A stretch of 37,718 nucleotides of DNA from Actinophytocola sp. (GCF_009379765.1 NZ_WHTD01000075.1:1-37718); one strand, 5' to 3'. Shown: positions 23,093 to 31,263, counted from the stretch's first letter. Notes: generated from the sequence alone by a model not told the origin. Numbers and translations: made by a program.

Positions 23093-24866
23093 TGTAGTCC
23101 CGGAAGCCCTTCCCCGTCTTGCGACCCAGCCGGCCCGCGGTGACGAGGTGCTCCAGCAGCGGCGCGGGCGCGAACCCGGCGTCGCGGAACTCGTAGTACA
23201 GCGTGCGCTCGATCGCCAGCGACACGTCCAGGCCGACCACGTCCAGCAGCTCGAACGGGCCCATCGGCAACCCGCACCCGACCTTCATCGCGGTGTCGAT
23301 GTCGTCGGCGTCCGCGTAGTGCGCCTCCAGCATCTTCACCGCGTCGTTCAGGTACGGGAACAGCAGCGCGTTCACGATGAACCCCGCCCGGTCCGAGCAG
23401 TGCACCGGGTGCTTGCCGACCTTCCGGCACACCGCTCGCGCGGTCGCGACGACATCCTCGGCGGTCGCGATCGTGGAGACGATCTCCACCAGCTTCATCA
23501 CCGGCGCCGGGTTGAAGAAGTGCAGCCCCACGACGTCCGATGGCCGCGAGGTCGCCGCCGCGCACTCGATCACCGGTAGCGACGACGTGGTGGTGGCGAG
23601 GACCGCGCCGGGCTTGACCACCTCGTCCAGCGCGCCGAACACCGCCCGCTTGATCGACAGCTCCTCGGCCACCGCCTCGACGACGAGATCGCAGTCGGCC
23701 AGCTCGTCGAGGTCGACCACGCCGCGGATCCGGCCCAGCACCGCCTCGCGGTCCTCTTCGGACAGACGACCCTTGACCACCTGGCGGTCCAGCGACTTGC
23801 GCACCGCGGCGAGCGCCGCGGTGGCCCTGTCCGCGGTGCGGGCTCGCAGCACCGTGTCGAAACCCTTCTTGGCGAACACTTCCACGATGCCGGTCGCCAT
23901 CGTGCCGGTGCCGACCACGCCGACCCGCTGAACGTCCCGTGTGGACACCTCGGTCCCCCCCGCCGGCGCGGGCGTGAGCACGTCGGGCACCACGACCGGC
24001 GAGTCGAGCCCGTCGTAGGTGTAGAAGCCGCGCCCGGACTTGCGGCCGAGCAGCCCCGCGGTGATCATCTGCCGCAGGATCGGCGCGGGCGCGTGCAAGC
24101 GGTTGCGCGACTGGCGGTACATCGTCTCGAGGATCTCGTAGGCGGTGTCCAGCCCGATCAGGTCCAGCAGCGCCAGCGGCCCCATCGGGTAGCCGCAGCC
24201 GAACCGCATCGCCGCGTCGAGGTCCTCCCGGGTGGCGTAACGCGACTCGTACATCGACACCGCGTGGTTGAGGTAGCCGAACAGCAGCGCGTTCGCGATG
24301 AACCCGGCCCGGTCGCCGATCACCACCGGCTCCTTGCCGAGCTTGCGCGCGAACGCCTCGACGTCGGCGACCACGTCCGGCTCGGTGACGACCGTGCGCA
24401 CGATCTCCACCAGCTTGAGCACCGGCGCGGGGTTGAAGAAGTGCAGCCCGACGACCTTGCCCGGCCGGCCGGTGTGCACCCCGATCTCGGTGACCGACAG
24501 CGAGGACGTGTTCGACGCGAGGATCACGTCCGGCCGGCACACCTCCTCCAGCTCGGTGAACACCCGGGCCTTGAGCTCGAGGCTCTCCGGGATCGCCTCG
24601 ACGACGAGGTCCGCGTCGGCGAGGTCGGCGAGCGAGGTGGTGAAGCTGATCCGGTCGAGGAGCGCGGTGCGCGCGGCCGCGTCGAGCTTGCCGCCGGACA
24701 GCGCGCGCTCGGTCGAGTACTCGAGGTGCTCGCGGGCCCGGTCGACGCAGTCCTGGTCGAGCTCGACCCCGATCACCCGGATGCCCGTCCGGGCCACCAC
24801 CTCGGCGATCCCGGCACCCATGGTGCCCAGCCCGACCACTCCGACACATCCGAGCTCGCGCGTCAT
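23088..24866 (-). CDS. Duplicated 3-hydroxyacyl-CoA (3-hydroxybutyryl-CoA) dehydrogenase
   Basis: This 592-residue protein is two fused copies of the roughly 290-residue enzyme that oxidises 3-hydroxyacyl-CoA, or reduces acetoacetyl-CoA. Copy 1 has the NAD loop VGVVGLGTMGAGI, the Ser in SNTSSLSV, His-Glu in GLHFFNPAPVLKLVEIV, and Asn in DRAGFIANALL. Copy 2 has VGVVGTGTMATGI, TTTSSLPV, the same GLHFFNPAPVMKLVEIV and DRAGFIVNALL. Both halves thus keep His, Glu and Asn, but copy 2 has Thr for the Asn of SNTS and Ala for the last Gly of the NAD loop. Streptomyces has a similar double enzyme near its acetyl-CoA genes. GGAGG lies 6-10 nt before ATG 24866. A shared regulon motif lies upstream. Confidence 0.9.
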   Translation of the reverse strand: MTRELGCVGVVGLGTMGAGIAEVVARTGIRVIGVELDQDCVDRAREHLEYSTERALSGGKLDAAARTALLDRISFTTSLADLADADLVVEAIPESLELKARVFTELEEVCRPDVILASNTSSLSVTEIGVHTGRPGKVVGLHFFNPAPVLKLVEIVRTVVTEPDVVADVEAFARKLGKEPVVIGDRAGFIANALLFGYLNHAVSMYESRYATREDLDAAMRFGCGYPMGPLALLDLIGLDTAYEILETMYRQSRNRLHAPAPILRQMITAGLLGRKSGRGFYTYDGLDSPVVVPDVLTPAPAGGTEVSTRDVQRVGVVGTGTMATGIVEVFAKKGFDTVLRARTADRATAALAAVRKSLDRQVVKGRLSEEDREAVLGRIRGVVDLDELADCDLVVEAVAEELSIKRAVFGALDEVVKPGAVLATTTSSLPVIECAAATSRPSDVVGLHFFNPAPVMKLVEIVSTIATAEDVVATARAVCRKVGKHPVHCSDRAGFIVNALLFPYLNDAVKMLEAHYADADDIDTAMKVGCGLPMGPFELLDVVGLDVSLAIERTLYYEFRDAGFAPAPLLEHLVTAGRLGRKTGKGFRDYS

Positions 24867-24902
24867 CGCTACCTCCGGAGACCGACAAACCGGGTAGGCC
24901 GG

Positions 24903-24920
24903 ATGCTACCTGTCAGTAAC
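24903..24920 (-). promoter_or_regulatory. Shared regulon motif before the dehydrogenase
   Basis: The minus strand reads GTTACTGACAGGTAGCAT towards the gene; its last six bases, TAGCAT, fit a -10 box 36 nt before the start codon. It has the same layout as the ccr promoter site, with the dyad TACTG/CAGGTA overlapping the -10. Confidence 0.5.
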
Positions 24921-24947
24921 AACGGCCGCGCACGGTCGTGTCGGGGC

Positions 24948-25961
24948 TCACGGGGTCGGCAGCCGGGGCCACACCTTCGTGGCGACCGCGACCGCGGCTT
25001 GGCAGCCGGCGTCGACCTGCCCCGTCGGCGTCCGCACGAACACCGACGCGAGCTCGACGATGTCCTCCGTGACGTCGACCTCCTCGAACGGGATGTGCCC
25101 GCTGTCCACCGAGCAGAACGCCGAGGTCCCGGCCTCCGGGAACGGGTTGGTGACCGACGGCCTGCCCGCGATCGGGTCGCTGTTCGCGCCGGTGGGCGCC
25201 CAGGTGGTGGGCTGCGGGCCGGCACCGAACACGAGTCGGACGCTCAGCCGGCTCTCGTCCGACGAGGTCTCCCAGTAGCACTGGTGGTGGGCCGGGTACT
25301 CGCGGCGCTTCGCCGCGGCGAACCCGGGCAGGGCGGTGACCGTCTCGTCGTCGACCAGTGCGCACGGGTCGACCGAGACCAGCGAGTCCGGCTCCGGCTC
25401 CCGGTGCTTCACGCCGTTCTCGTCGATGACCTCGAGGACCTTCGCCATGCCGGCCTCGACCATGGGGCAGGTGTCCGGCGAGTCGCCCTGGTAGGTCGAG
25501 CTGCCGACGTCGAGAGTGATCTCGTCGACGAACACGAGTGCCTGGGAGCAGAAGCCGGGGCTGTCGTCACGGCGCGCGGTGTACAAGCCGTTGTCGAGCT
25601 CGTCGCTCTTCTTGCTCTCGAGCTCCGGGGTGTCGCTGAGCTCGCCGAGCAGGCCGACCGAGATGATGACCTGCACATCCGCCGAGGGCTCGATGGAGAT
25701 CGCGCAGTAGTCGAGCGACTCCGGGGTGGCGAGCTCGGTGGTGCCGAACGACTCGAACGCCTCCGGGTCGGTGAGGCTGCACGGATCGATCGTGGAGAGG
25801 TCGCCCAGCACGTTCTCGGCGGTGGGTTCGGGCGGTTCGCTGATCGTGGTGGCCGCCACCGGCTCGCCGCCGACCCGAGCGCTGCAGCCGGCGAGGGCCG
25901 ACACCCCGAGCACGGCCACGGCGAGCACCGCGCCCAATCCAGACTTCGCCAACCAGATCAC
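24948..25961 (-). CDS. Lipoprotein, DUF3558-like, paralogue A
   Basis: This 337-residue exported lipoprotein has a signal peptide (IWLAKSGLGAVLAVAVLGVSALAGC) with the lipobox LAGC. The mature part has two related domains, each opening with a DPC motif: LSTIDPCSLTDPEAFESFG and VSVDPCALVDDETVTALPGF. Paired Cys in each are likely disulfides. DUF3558-type proteins are mycobacterial and actinobacterial surface proteins of unknown role. GTG 25961 (VIWLAK) was chosen because it starts the signal peptide. It follows a paralogue by 37 bp on the same strand. Confidence 0.75.
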   Translation of the reverse strand: MIWLAKSGLGAVLAVAVLGVSALAGCSARVGGEPVAATTISEPPEPTAENVLGDLSTIDPCSLTDPEAFESFGTTELATPESLDYCAISIEPSADVQVIISVGLLGELSDTPELESKKSDELDNGLYTARRDDSPGFCSQALVFVDEITLDVGSSTYQGDSPDTCPMVEAGMAKVLEVIDENGVKHREPEPDSLVSVDPCALVDDETVTALPGFAAAKRREYPAHHQCYWETSSDESRLSVRLVFGAGPQPTTWAPTGANSDPIAGRPSVTNPFPEAGTSAFCSVDSGHIPFEEVDVTEDIVELASVFVRTPTGQVDAGCQAAVAVATKVWPRLPTP

Positions 25962-25998
25962 GTCCCTACCGCTCGTACCGTAGGGAAATGGTCCCACG

Positions 25999-26985
25999 TC
26001 AGGGTTTCGGCAGGGTGGCAATCAGCTTTTTCGCGAGCGCCTGCGGGGCCACGCACGGGTCCTCACCCTTCGCGGGTTCCGACTTGTCGTAGAACAGGTG
26101 GACGATCTCGCTGTCCTCGCTGTCGAACGGCCGGTGCGCGAACTGGAGCTCGCAGCTCGCGACGTCGGAGGTGGTGGCCTCCTGGTAGCCGGTGACGCCA
26201 CCGCCGAGGTCGACCGGCTTGGCGTCGGAGCCGCCTTCCTCGGGGTCGAAGCCGAGGCGGAACCAGAGGCCGAGGTTGGCGGACTCGCCGGACCAGTTGC
26301 ACCAGTGCAGGTTGTACGGAGCGCCCTCGTCGTCAGCGCCGAGTGCGGCGGTCAGCGCGGCCTCGTCGAGCGCCGCGCACGGGTCGACGGAGAGCAGCGT
26401 GCCCTTGGCCGCGTCGTACTCTGGAGGGTCGGCGCGGATCGCCTCGACGACGCCGGCCATGACGGTCCGACCGGCCTTGCAGAGGTCCTTGGCGCTGCCG
26501 CCGGCCTGGATGACGAGTCCGAAGTTGGGCGAGGTCGAGGTGACGACGGTGATGAAGCAGGCGTCGCCGGAGTCGAGCTTGCTCTCCATCGCCGGCAGCC
26601 CGCCGATGTTCTGGTCGGCGTCGGCGGCGTTGGTGACGCTGTCGCCGAGGGTCAGCGTGATGCTGAGGTCCTCGCCGTCGGCGTCCTCCATGTAGTTGGA
26701 GCACTCGCTGAAGCCGCCGCGCGTGTTGTCGGCCGGTTTGCCGACGCTCGCGAGGAGGTCCTCGGTCAGCAGCTCGCACGGCTCGACCAGGCGGAGCTTG
26801 TCGATGGTGAAGGCGGGGTCGTCGGACCGCGGCGTGCCGGTCTCGGTGGCGCCGCCGGTGTTGGCCTGGCCCGCGGGCACGGTGGTGCGAGTGTAGGTGA
26901 CCTTGGTCGTGTCGACGTCACCCCCACACCCGGCGACGACCACCATGACGGCGACGGCCGTCGCGGCCAGCAGGGTTCCCCTCAC
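25999..26985 (-). CDS. Lipoprotein, DUF3558-like, paralogue B
   Basis: This 328-residue lipoprotein has a short signal peptide and lipobox (LLAATAVAVMVVVAGC), a Thr/Gly-rich linker and two domains, one with LRLVEPCELLTEDLLASVG and the other with LLSVDPCAALDEAALTAALG. It matches the plan of the downstream gene, so the pair probably arose by tandem duplication and forms an operon. GTG 26985 follows TACGGT by 6 nt, consistent with a leaderless transcript. The ligand and role are unknown. Confidence 0.75.
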   Translation of the reverse strand: MRGTLLAATAVAVMVVVAGCGGDVDTTKVTYTRTTVPAGQANTGGATETGTPRSDDPAFTIDKLRLVEPCELLTEDLLASVGKPADNTRGGFSECSNYMEDADGEDLSITLTLGDSVTNAADADQNIGGLPAMESKLDSGDACFITVVTSTSPNFGLVIQAGGSAKDLCKAGRTVMAGVVEAIRADPPEYDAAKGTLLSVDPCAALDEAALTAALGADDEGAPYNLHWCNWSGESANLGLWFRLGFDPEEGGSDAKPVDLGGGVTGYQEATTSDVASCELQFAHRPFDSEDSEIVHLFYDKSEPAKGEDPCVAPQALAKKLIATLPKP

Positions 26986-26991
26986 AGGTGC

Positions 26992-26997
26992 ACCGTA
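26992..26997 (-). promoter_or_regulatory. Leaderless -10 box of the paired lipoproteins
   Basis: On the minus strand TACGGT is followed by 6 nt and then GTG 26985; no ribosome-binding sequence is present. Confidence 0.5.
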
Positions 26998-27092
26998 TCC
27001 AGTAGACGTCGATGGTGTGCGCCGACCCGCGGAACTGACACATCGGGCAGCCCGGGAGCGACCGCCCCCGCGACGACCCAGGACGGTGCCCC

Positions 27093-27460
27093 TTGCCCGG
27101 ACGACTCACCTACGCGTTGACCGCGCTCGTCGCGCTGCTCGCCGGCTGCGCCACCACGACCCCGGCGAGGCCCGGGTCGCAGGCGGGGCCAGCACCGACG
27201 CCGTGCACTCGTGGCGGTCACCGTCACCATCGACAGGATCCAGGTCGTCGGCCCCGATGGCATCACCGAGACCGCGGACCCGGGGATCGGCGTCTACACC
27301 TGCCTCCGCGGCTCAGACCTCATCCCCATGGGCGGGACGGCGCCGTGGTCGCAGTACGTCGGCGTGACCGTCGACTCGATGCGCACCAGCGGCCATCCTG
27401 CTGCTGCAGCTGCTGCAGCTGCCGGGAGACAGCTTCGGCGGCTGGGAGTGGGCCTTCTGA
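27093..27460 (+). pseudogene. Small lipoprotein gene with two frame changes
   Basis: The first frame gives PGRLTYALTALVALLAGCATTTP, a clear lipoprotein signal with lipobox LAGC. At about 27205 the coding sense moves one frame on, giving VAVTVTIDRIQVVGPDGITE to GGTAPWSQYVGVTVDS. At a CTGCTGCAG repeat near 27400 it moves again, giving AILLLQLLQLPGDSFGGWEW and a stop at 27458-27460. Each piece looks like protein while the alternatives (poly-Ala, Arg-rich) do not. The start would be TTG 27093. I do not recognise the family. The gene is degraded, or the sequence has two small errors. Confidence 0.5.
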
Positions 27461-27470
27461 GCGGCCGCGG

Positions 27471-28130
27471 CTAAAAGAGGCGGAACTCGTCGGAGTCCAT
27501 GCCGCGGAGGGCGTCGTAGTCCAGGGTGACGCAACGGATGCCGCGGTCCTCGGCCAGGGTCTTGGCCTGGGGCTTGATCTGCTGGGCGGCGAACACCCCC
27601 TGCACCGGCGCCAGCAGCGGGTCCCGGTTCAGCAGGTCCAAGTAGCGGGTCAGCTGCTCGACCCCGTCCATCTCGCCGCGGCGCTTGATCTCCACGGCGA
27701 CCGTCGTGCCGCCGGAGTCGCGGCACAGGATGTCCACCGGGCCGATCGCGGTGGGGTACTCGCGGCGGACCAGCGAGTAGCCCTCGCCCAGGGTGGTGAT
27801 GTGCTCGGCCAGCAGCGCCTGCAGGTGGGCCTCCACCCCGTCCTTCACCAGTCCCGGCTCGGCACCCATCTCGTGCGCCGAGTCATGCACGACCTCCTCG
27901 AGCGTGATCACCAGCTTCTCGCCCGCCTTGTTGGCCACGGTCCACGTGCCCGGCTCCTCGGTGAGCCAGCACGGCGGGCTCATCCAGTTCAGCGGCTTGT
28001 AGGCCCGGTCGTCCGAGTGCACGGACACCGAGCCGTCGGCCTTCACCAGCAGCAGCCGGGTCGCCATGGGCAGATGAGCGGTGAGCCGGCCGGCGTAGTC
28101 GACCTGGCAGCGAGCGATCACGAGACGCAC
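27471..28130 (-). CDS. nucS: Mismatch-specific endonuclease NucS/EndoMS
   Basis: This 219-residue nuclease drives the non-MutSL mismatch repair of actinobacteria by cutting both strands at mismatches. The N-terminal DNA-binding and dimerisation domain (VRLVIARCQVDYAGRLTAHL, DDRAYKPLNWMSPPCWL) is followed by a RecB-like nuclease domain (GPVDILCRDSGGTTVAVEIKRRGEMDGVEQLTRY) with Asp, Glu and Lys catalytic residues. It ends DEFRLF; the terminal RLF is the sliding-clamp-binding tail known in this family. GTG 28130 was chosen because alignment begins with MRLVIA in mycobacterial NucS and TAGCCT stands 7 nt upstream. It stops 10 bp from the broken lipoprotein gene. Confidence 0.93.
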   Translation of the reverse strand: MRLVIARCQVDYAGRLTAHLPMATRLLLVKADGSVSVHSDDRAYKPLNWMSPPCWLTEEPGTWTVANKAGEKLVITLEEVVHDSAHEMGAEPGLVKDGVEAHLQALLAEHITTLGEGYSLVRREYPTAIGPVDILCRDSGGTTVAVEIKRRGEMDGVEQLTRYLDLLNRDPLLAPVQGVFAAQQIKPQAKTLAEDRGIRCVTLDYDALRGMDSDEFRLF

Positions 28131-28137
28131 GCAGCGC

Positions 28138-28143
28138 AGGCTA
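28138..28143 (-). promoter_or_regulatory. Leaderless -10 box of nucS
   Basis: On the minus strand TAGCCT is followed by 7 nt and then the GTG at 28130. Confidence 0.5.
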
Positions 28144-28200
28144 GCCGACCAGTCCCGCATCCTTCGCGAGCACCGCCGCCTGGACCCGCTCGGCGCGGGT

Positions 28201-28262
28201 TCGACGCCTCGAACGCGTCGCACGGGACGTCGAGCGCCCTGAGCGCGTCGTTCAGGGCATGC
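28201..28262. repeat. Second copy of the REP-like palindromic element
   Basis: The element lies just after the crotonase stop. The 18-mer GCGCGTCGTTCAGGGCAT (28243-28260) is identical to 19550-19567. Here the fold is less regular: CGACGC/GCGTCG (28202-28220) and GCCCTGA/TCAGGGC (28236-28242 with 28252-28258). Confidence 0.6.
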
Positions 28263-28269
28263 CGGCGCG

Positions 28270-29037
28270 CTAGTCGGGCCAGTCGGGCTTGCGCTTCTCC
28301 AGGAACGCGGCCATGCCCTCGCGGGCGCCGGGCAGTTGGGACGCCGCCGCCATCACCTCGAGGGCGACGGCGTACGCATCCGCCTCCGGGCGGTCGAGCT
28401 GGGCGTAGACGGTCTGCTTGCCGATCGCCTTACTCGCCCGGCTTCCCCGGGTCGCCCGGGCCAGCAGGTCGTCGACGGCGGCGTCCAGGTCGCCGTCGGA
28501 CACCACGCGGTTCACCAGGCCCCAGTCCAGCGCGGTCGCCGCGTCGACGGCGTCACCGGTCAGCACCAGCTCCATCAGGCGCTTGCGGCCGACGGACCGG
28601 GCCACCGGCACCGCGGGCGTGTGGCAGAACCAGCCGCCCTTGCCGCCGGGCAGGGCGAAACCCGCTGACGACGACGCCACGGCGAGGTCGCAGGAGGCCA
28701 CCAGCTGACAGCCCGCGGCCGTGGCCAAGCCGTGCACCCGGGCGATCACGACCTGCGGCACCGACTGGATCGTGCGCATCAGCTCCGTGCACAGCCGAAG
28801 CAGGTCACGCACGCCGACCAGGTCCCGGGACGCCACGTCGCCGAAGTCGTGACCGGCCGAGAACACCGGGCCCTCGCCGGCCAGCACCACCCCGGTCGCC
28901 GGCGACGACCCGACGTCGCGGAACGCCGCCAGCAGCTCGGTCAGGTGTTCGAACGACAGCGAGTTGCGCCGGGACGGCCGGTTCATCGTGATCCGGACCG
29001 TGTCCCCGTCGGTCTTGACCAGCAGGTGCTCGTACAT
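28270..29037 (-). CDS. Enoyl-CoA hydratase/isomerase-family protein, ECHDC3-like
   Basis: This 255-residue crotonase-fold protein has both oxyanion-hole segments, FSAGHDFGDV and VHGLATAAGCQLVASCDLAVAS. The region that carries the two catalytic glutamates in hydratases reads FALPGGKGGWFCHTPAVPVARSVGRK and has neither. That pattern, including FCxTP, is that of ECHDC3-type proteins, whose chemistry is poorly known. It therefore need not be the crotonase of the ethylmalonyl-CoA route. TACCGT is 7 nt before ATG 29037. The ehuA stop is 18 bp upstream on the same strand, so read-through from the importer operon is also possible. Confidence 0.85.
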   Translation of the reverse strand: MYEHLLVKTDGDTVRITMNRPSRRNSLSFEHLTELLAAFRDVGSSPATGVVLAGEGPVFSAGHDFGDVASRDLVGVRDLLRLCTELMRTIQSVPQVVIARVHGLATAAGCQLVASCDLAVASSSAGFALPGGKGGWFCHTPAVPVARSVGRKRLMELVLTGDAVDAATALDWGLVNRVVSDGDLDAAVDDLLARATRGSRASKAIGKQTVYAQLDRPEADAYAVALEVMAAASQLPGAREGMAAFLEKRKPDWPD

Positions 29038-29044
29038 GCCCCCG

Positions 29045-29050
29045 ACGGTA
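29045..29050 (-). promoter_or_regulatory. Leaderless -10 box of the crotonase-like gene
   Basis: On the minus strand TACCGT is followed by 7 nt and then ATG 29037, although ehuA ends only a few bases upstream. Confidence 0.5.
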
Positions 29051-29055
29051 GCCGT

Positions 29056-29865
29056 CTAGCCCCGGCCGAGCACCGCCTGGAGGAACGTGCGCGTCCGCTC
29101 GTGGTCGGGCTCGGTGAACAGCTTGTCCGGCGGCGCGTCCTCGACGATCTGGCCGCCGTCGAACATCAGCACCCGGTCGGACACGTCCCGCGCGAAGTTC
29201 ATCTCGTGGGTCACGCACAGGAACGTGATGTCCGTGGTCCGCGCGATGTCCTTGAGCAGCGCCAGCACGCCGGCCACGAGCTCCGGGTCGAGCGCGGAGG
29301 TCACCTCGTCGAGCAGCAGCACGTCCGGCCGCATCGCGAGCGCGCGGGCGATCGCCACCCGCTGCTGCTGGCCGCCGGAGAGCTGGCTGGGGTGCGCGTT
29401 GACCTTCTCGCTCAGCCCCACCAGGTCCAGCAGCTCGCGCGCCCGCTCCTCGGCCTCCGCGCGGGACAGGCCGAGCACCCGGATCGGCGCCTCGGTGAGG
29501 TTCTGCAGCACCTTCATGTTCGGGAACAGGTTGAACTGCTGGAACACCATGCCGATCCGCTTGCGGACCACCCGCTGGTGCTTGTCGTCGGCGGGCTCCA
29601 TCCGGTCGCCGCGGCGCATGTGGCTCAGGCACTCGCCGTCCACGTAGATCGCGCCGCCAGTGACCGTCTCCAGGGTCATCAGCAGCCGCAGGATCGTCGT
29701 CTTGCCCGAGCCGCTCGGCCCGATCAGCGTGACGAACTCCCCCGGCCTGACCGAGAAGTTCAGCTCGTCGAGCACGGTGACCGGACCGAACCTCTTGACC
29801 ACGCCGTCGAACTGGATCATGACGTCGGTCGCACCGCCGGCGACCTCAGGGCCTTGCTGCGACAC
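29056..29865 (-). CDS. ehuA: Ectoine/hydroxyectoine ABC importer, ATP-binding protein
   Basis: This 269-residue polar-amino-acid-type ATPase has Walker A IGPSGSGKTT, Q-loop VFQQFNLFP, signature LSGGQQQRVAIARAL, Walker B VLLLDEVTSALDP and switch His in CVTHEMNFARD. The insertion HMRRGDRMEPADDKHQRVVRKRIG between Walker A and the Q-loop is characteristic of EhuA. GTG 29865 has GGAG 5-8 nt upstream and overlaps the ehuD 3' end by 20 bp. It is the last gene of the ehuBCDA block. Confidence 0.87.
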   Translation of the reverse strand: MSQQGPEVAGGATDVMIQFDGVVKRFGPVTVLDELNFSVRPGEFVTLIGPSGSGKTTILRLLMTLETVTGGAIYVDGECLSHMRRGDRMEPADDKHQRVVRKRIGMVFQQFNLFPNMKVLQNLTEAPIRVLGLSRAEAEERARELLDLVGLSEKVNAHPSQLSGGQQQRVAIARALAMRPDVLLLDEVTSALDPELVAGVLALLKDIARTTDITFLCVTHEMNFARDVSDRVLMFDGGQIVEDAPPDKLFTEPDHERTRTFLQAVLGRG

Positions 29866-30511
29866 GGCGCTCCAACCATCGGACGAGTAGGGATGCTGCG
29901 AGGCTCAGCACGAGGAACAGGACACCGGCGATGGTGATCGGTTCGACGTACCGGAACGCCCGCGACCCGGCCTGGTAGGCCGCGCCGACGATGTCCAGCA
30001 CGCCGATGGTCAGCAGGATCGGCGTCTCCTTGAGCAGGGAGATCGAGTAGTTGCCCAGCGCGGGGAGCACTCGCGGAATGGCCTGCGGCAGGATCACCTT
30101 GGTCCAGGTCCGGCCGCGCGGCAGGCTGAGCGCGGTCGCCGCCTCCCACTGTCCCGGCGGCACGGCCTCGATCCCGGCTCGGTACACCTCCGCGGTGTAG
30201 GTCGCGTAGTGCAGGCCGATGGTGATCACCCCGGTCGTCACCGCGTCGAACTTCAGACCCAGGTCCGGCAGGACGAAGAACATGAAGAAGACCTGAACGA
30301 TCAGCGGCGTGCTGCGGATGAACTCGATGAACGCCCAGGTGACGCGGCTGACGACGCGCAGCCGCGACCGGCGCAGCAGGGCGAGCCCCAGGCCGAGCAC
30401 GTAGGCCACGATCGAGGCGAGCACGGTCACCTGAATGGTGACCAGCAGCCCCTGCCCGACGATATCGGGGAAGACCTCCCAGGCGTTGTCCCAGCTCCAG
30501 GTCTCGTTCAT
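29846..30511 (-). CDS. ehuD: Ectoine/hydroxyectoine ABC importer, permease EhuD
   Basis: This 221-residue inner-membrane permease of the His/Glu family has helices at LLVTIQVTVLASIVAYVLGLGLAL, FIEFIRSTPLIVQVFFMFFVLP and near the C-terminus ITIAGVLFLVLSLAASLLV. The EAA-type coupling loop is EAATALSLPRGRTWTKVILPQA. ATG 30511 overlaps the ehuC stop by one base (TGATG), and its end overlaps ehuA, so translation is coupled on both sides. Confidence 0.88.
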   Translation of the reverse strand: MNETWSWDNAWEVFPDIVGQGLLVTIQVTVLASIVAYVLGLGLALLRRSRLRVVSRVTWAFIEFIRSTPLIVQVFFMFFVLPDLGLKFDAVTTGVITIGLHYATYTAEVYRAGIEAVPPGQWEAATALSLPRGRTWTKVILPQAIPRVLPALGNYSISLLKETPILLTIGVLDIVGAAYQAGSRAFRYVEPITIAGVLFLVLSLAASLLVRWLERRVAARP

Positions 30512-31263
30512 CAGGGCGTCCCCCCCAACGAGCCGGCTCCGGCTCCGGCGCCGGCCTCGGCCGGCACCGCGAGGGCCTTGGCACGAGCTTGCTTGCTCGG
30601 CCGGCGGCCGACGATTCGGCCCGCGCGCCGTTCGAGGTACTTCATTCCGGTGGTGATCAGGACCGCCAGGACGAGGTAGAACAGCAGCACCAACAGCCAG
30701 ATCAGCCACGCCTGCGAGATGAAGTTCTCCACCAGCACCTCACGGGCCTGGTAGGTCATCTCGTGCACGGTGATGATCGTCAGCAGCGCGCTGCCCTTGA
30801 GCAGCTGGATGAACAGGTTGTTGAACGGCGGCACCATATCGACCAGTACCTGCGGCAGGATCACCCGCCGCATCCGCTGCGCCGGCGTCAGGCTCAGCGC
30901 GATCGCGCCCTCGTACTGGGCCCTGGGTACCGCGTTGACGGCACCGCGGACGACCTCGGCGCCGTACGCGCCGAAGTTCAGGCCCAGCACCACGATGCCG
31001 GCCACCAGCGGGACGATCTGGTAGCCGACCAGCACCGGCAGCACGAAGTAGATCCAGATCAGCTGGACCACCTCGGACGTGCCGCGCCAGACCTCGACGT
31101 AGATCCGGGCGACCACGCGGACCGTCCGGGACCGCGACAGCATCGCGAGTCCGAACACGAACGACAGCACGGCCGCGATCAGGATGCCGCCGACCGTCGC
31201 CTCCAGGGTCAGCAGCAGCCCGTCGAGAATCGTCTCGACGAACAGGGGCACGTTGTCAAACAT
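30511..31263 (-). CDS. ehuC: Ectoine/hydroxyectoine ABC importer, permease EhuC
   Basis: This 250-residue permease partner of EhuD has helices in LLLTLEATVGGILIAAVLSFVFGLAM, VWRGTSEVVQLIWIYFVLPVLV and WLIWLLVLLFYLVLAVLITTGM. The coupling loop is EGAIALSLTPAQRMRRVILPQ. The C-terminal 35 residues are a basic then Ala/Gly-rich cytoplasmic tail, longer than in most relatives. It starts 21 bp after ehuB. Confidence 0.88.
   Translation of the reverse strand: MFDNVPLFVETILDGLLLTLEATVGGILIAAVLSFVFGLAMLSRSRTVRVVARIYVEVWRGTSEVVQLIWIYFVLPVLVGYQIVPLVAGIVVLGLNFGAYGAEVVRGAVNAVPRAQYEGAIALSLTPAQRMRRVILPQVLVDMVPPFNNLFIQLLKGSALLTIITVHEMTYQAREVLVENFISQAWLIWLLVLLFYLVLAVLITTGMKYLERRAGRIVGRRPSKQARAKALAVPAEAGAGAGAGSLGGTP

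Noticed and set aside
28270..29037. Naming the crotonase-like gene as the 3-hydroxybutyryl-CoA dehydratase of the pathway
   Set aside because: Both catalytic glutamates are absent, so I kept a family-level call.
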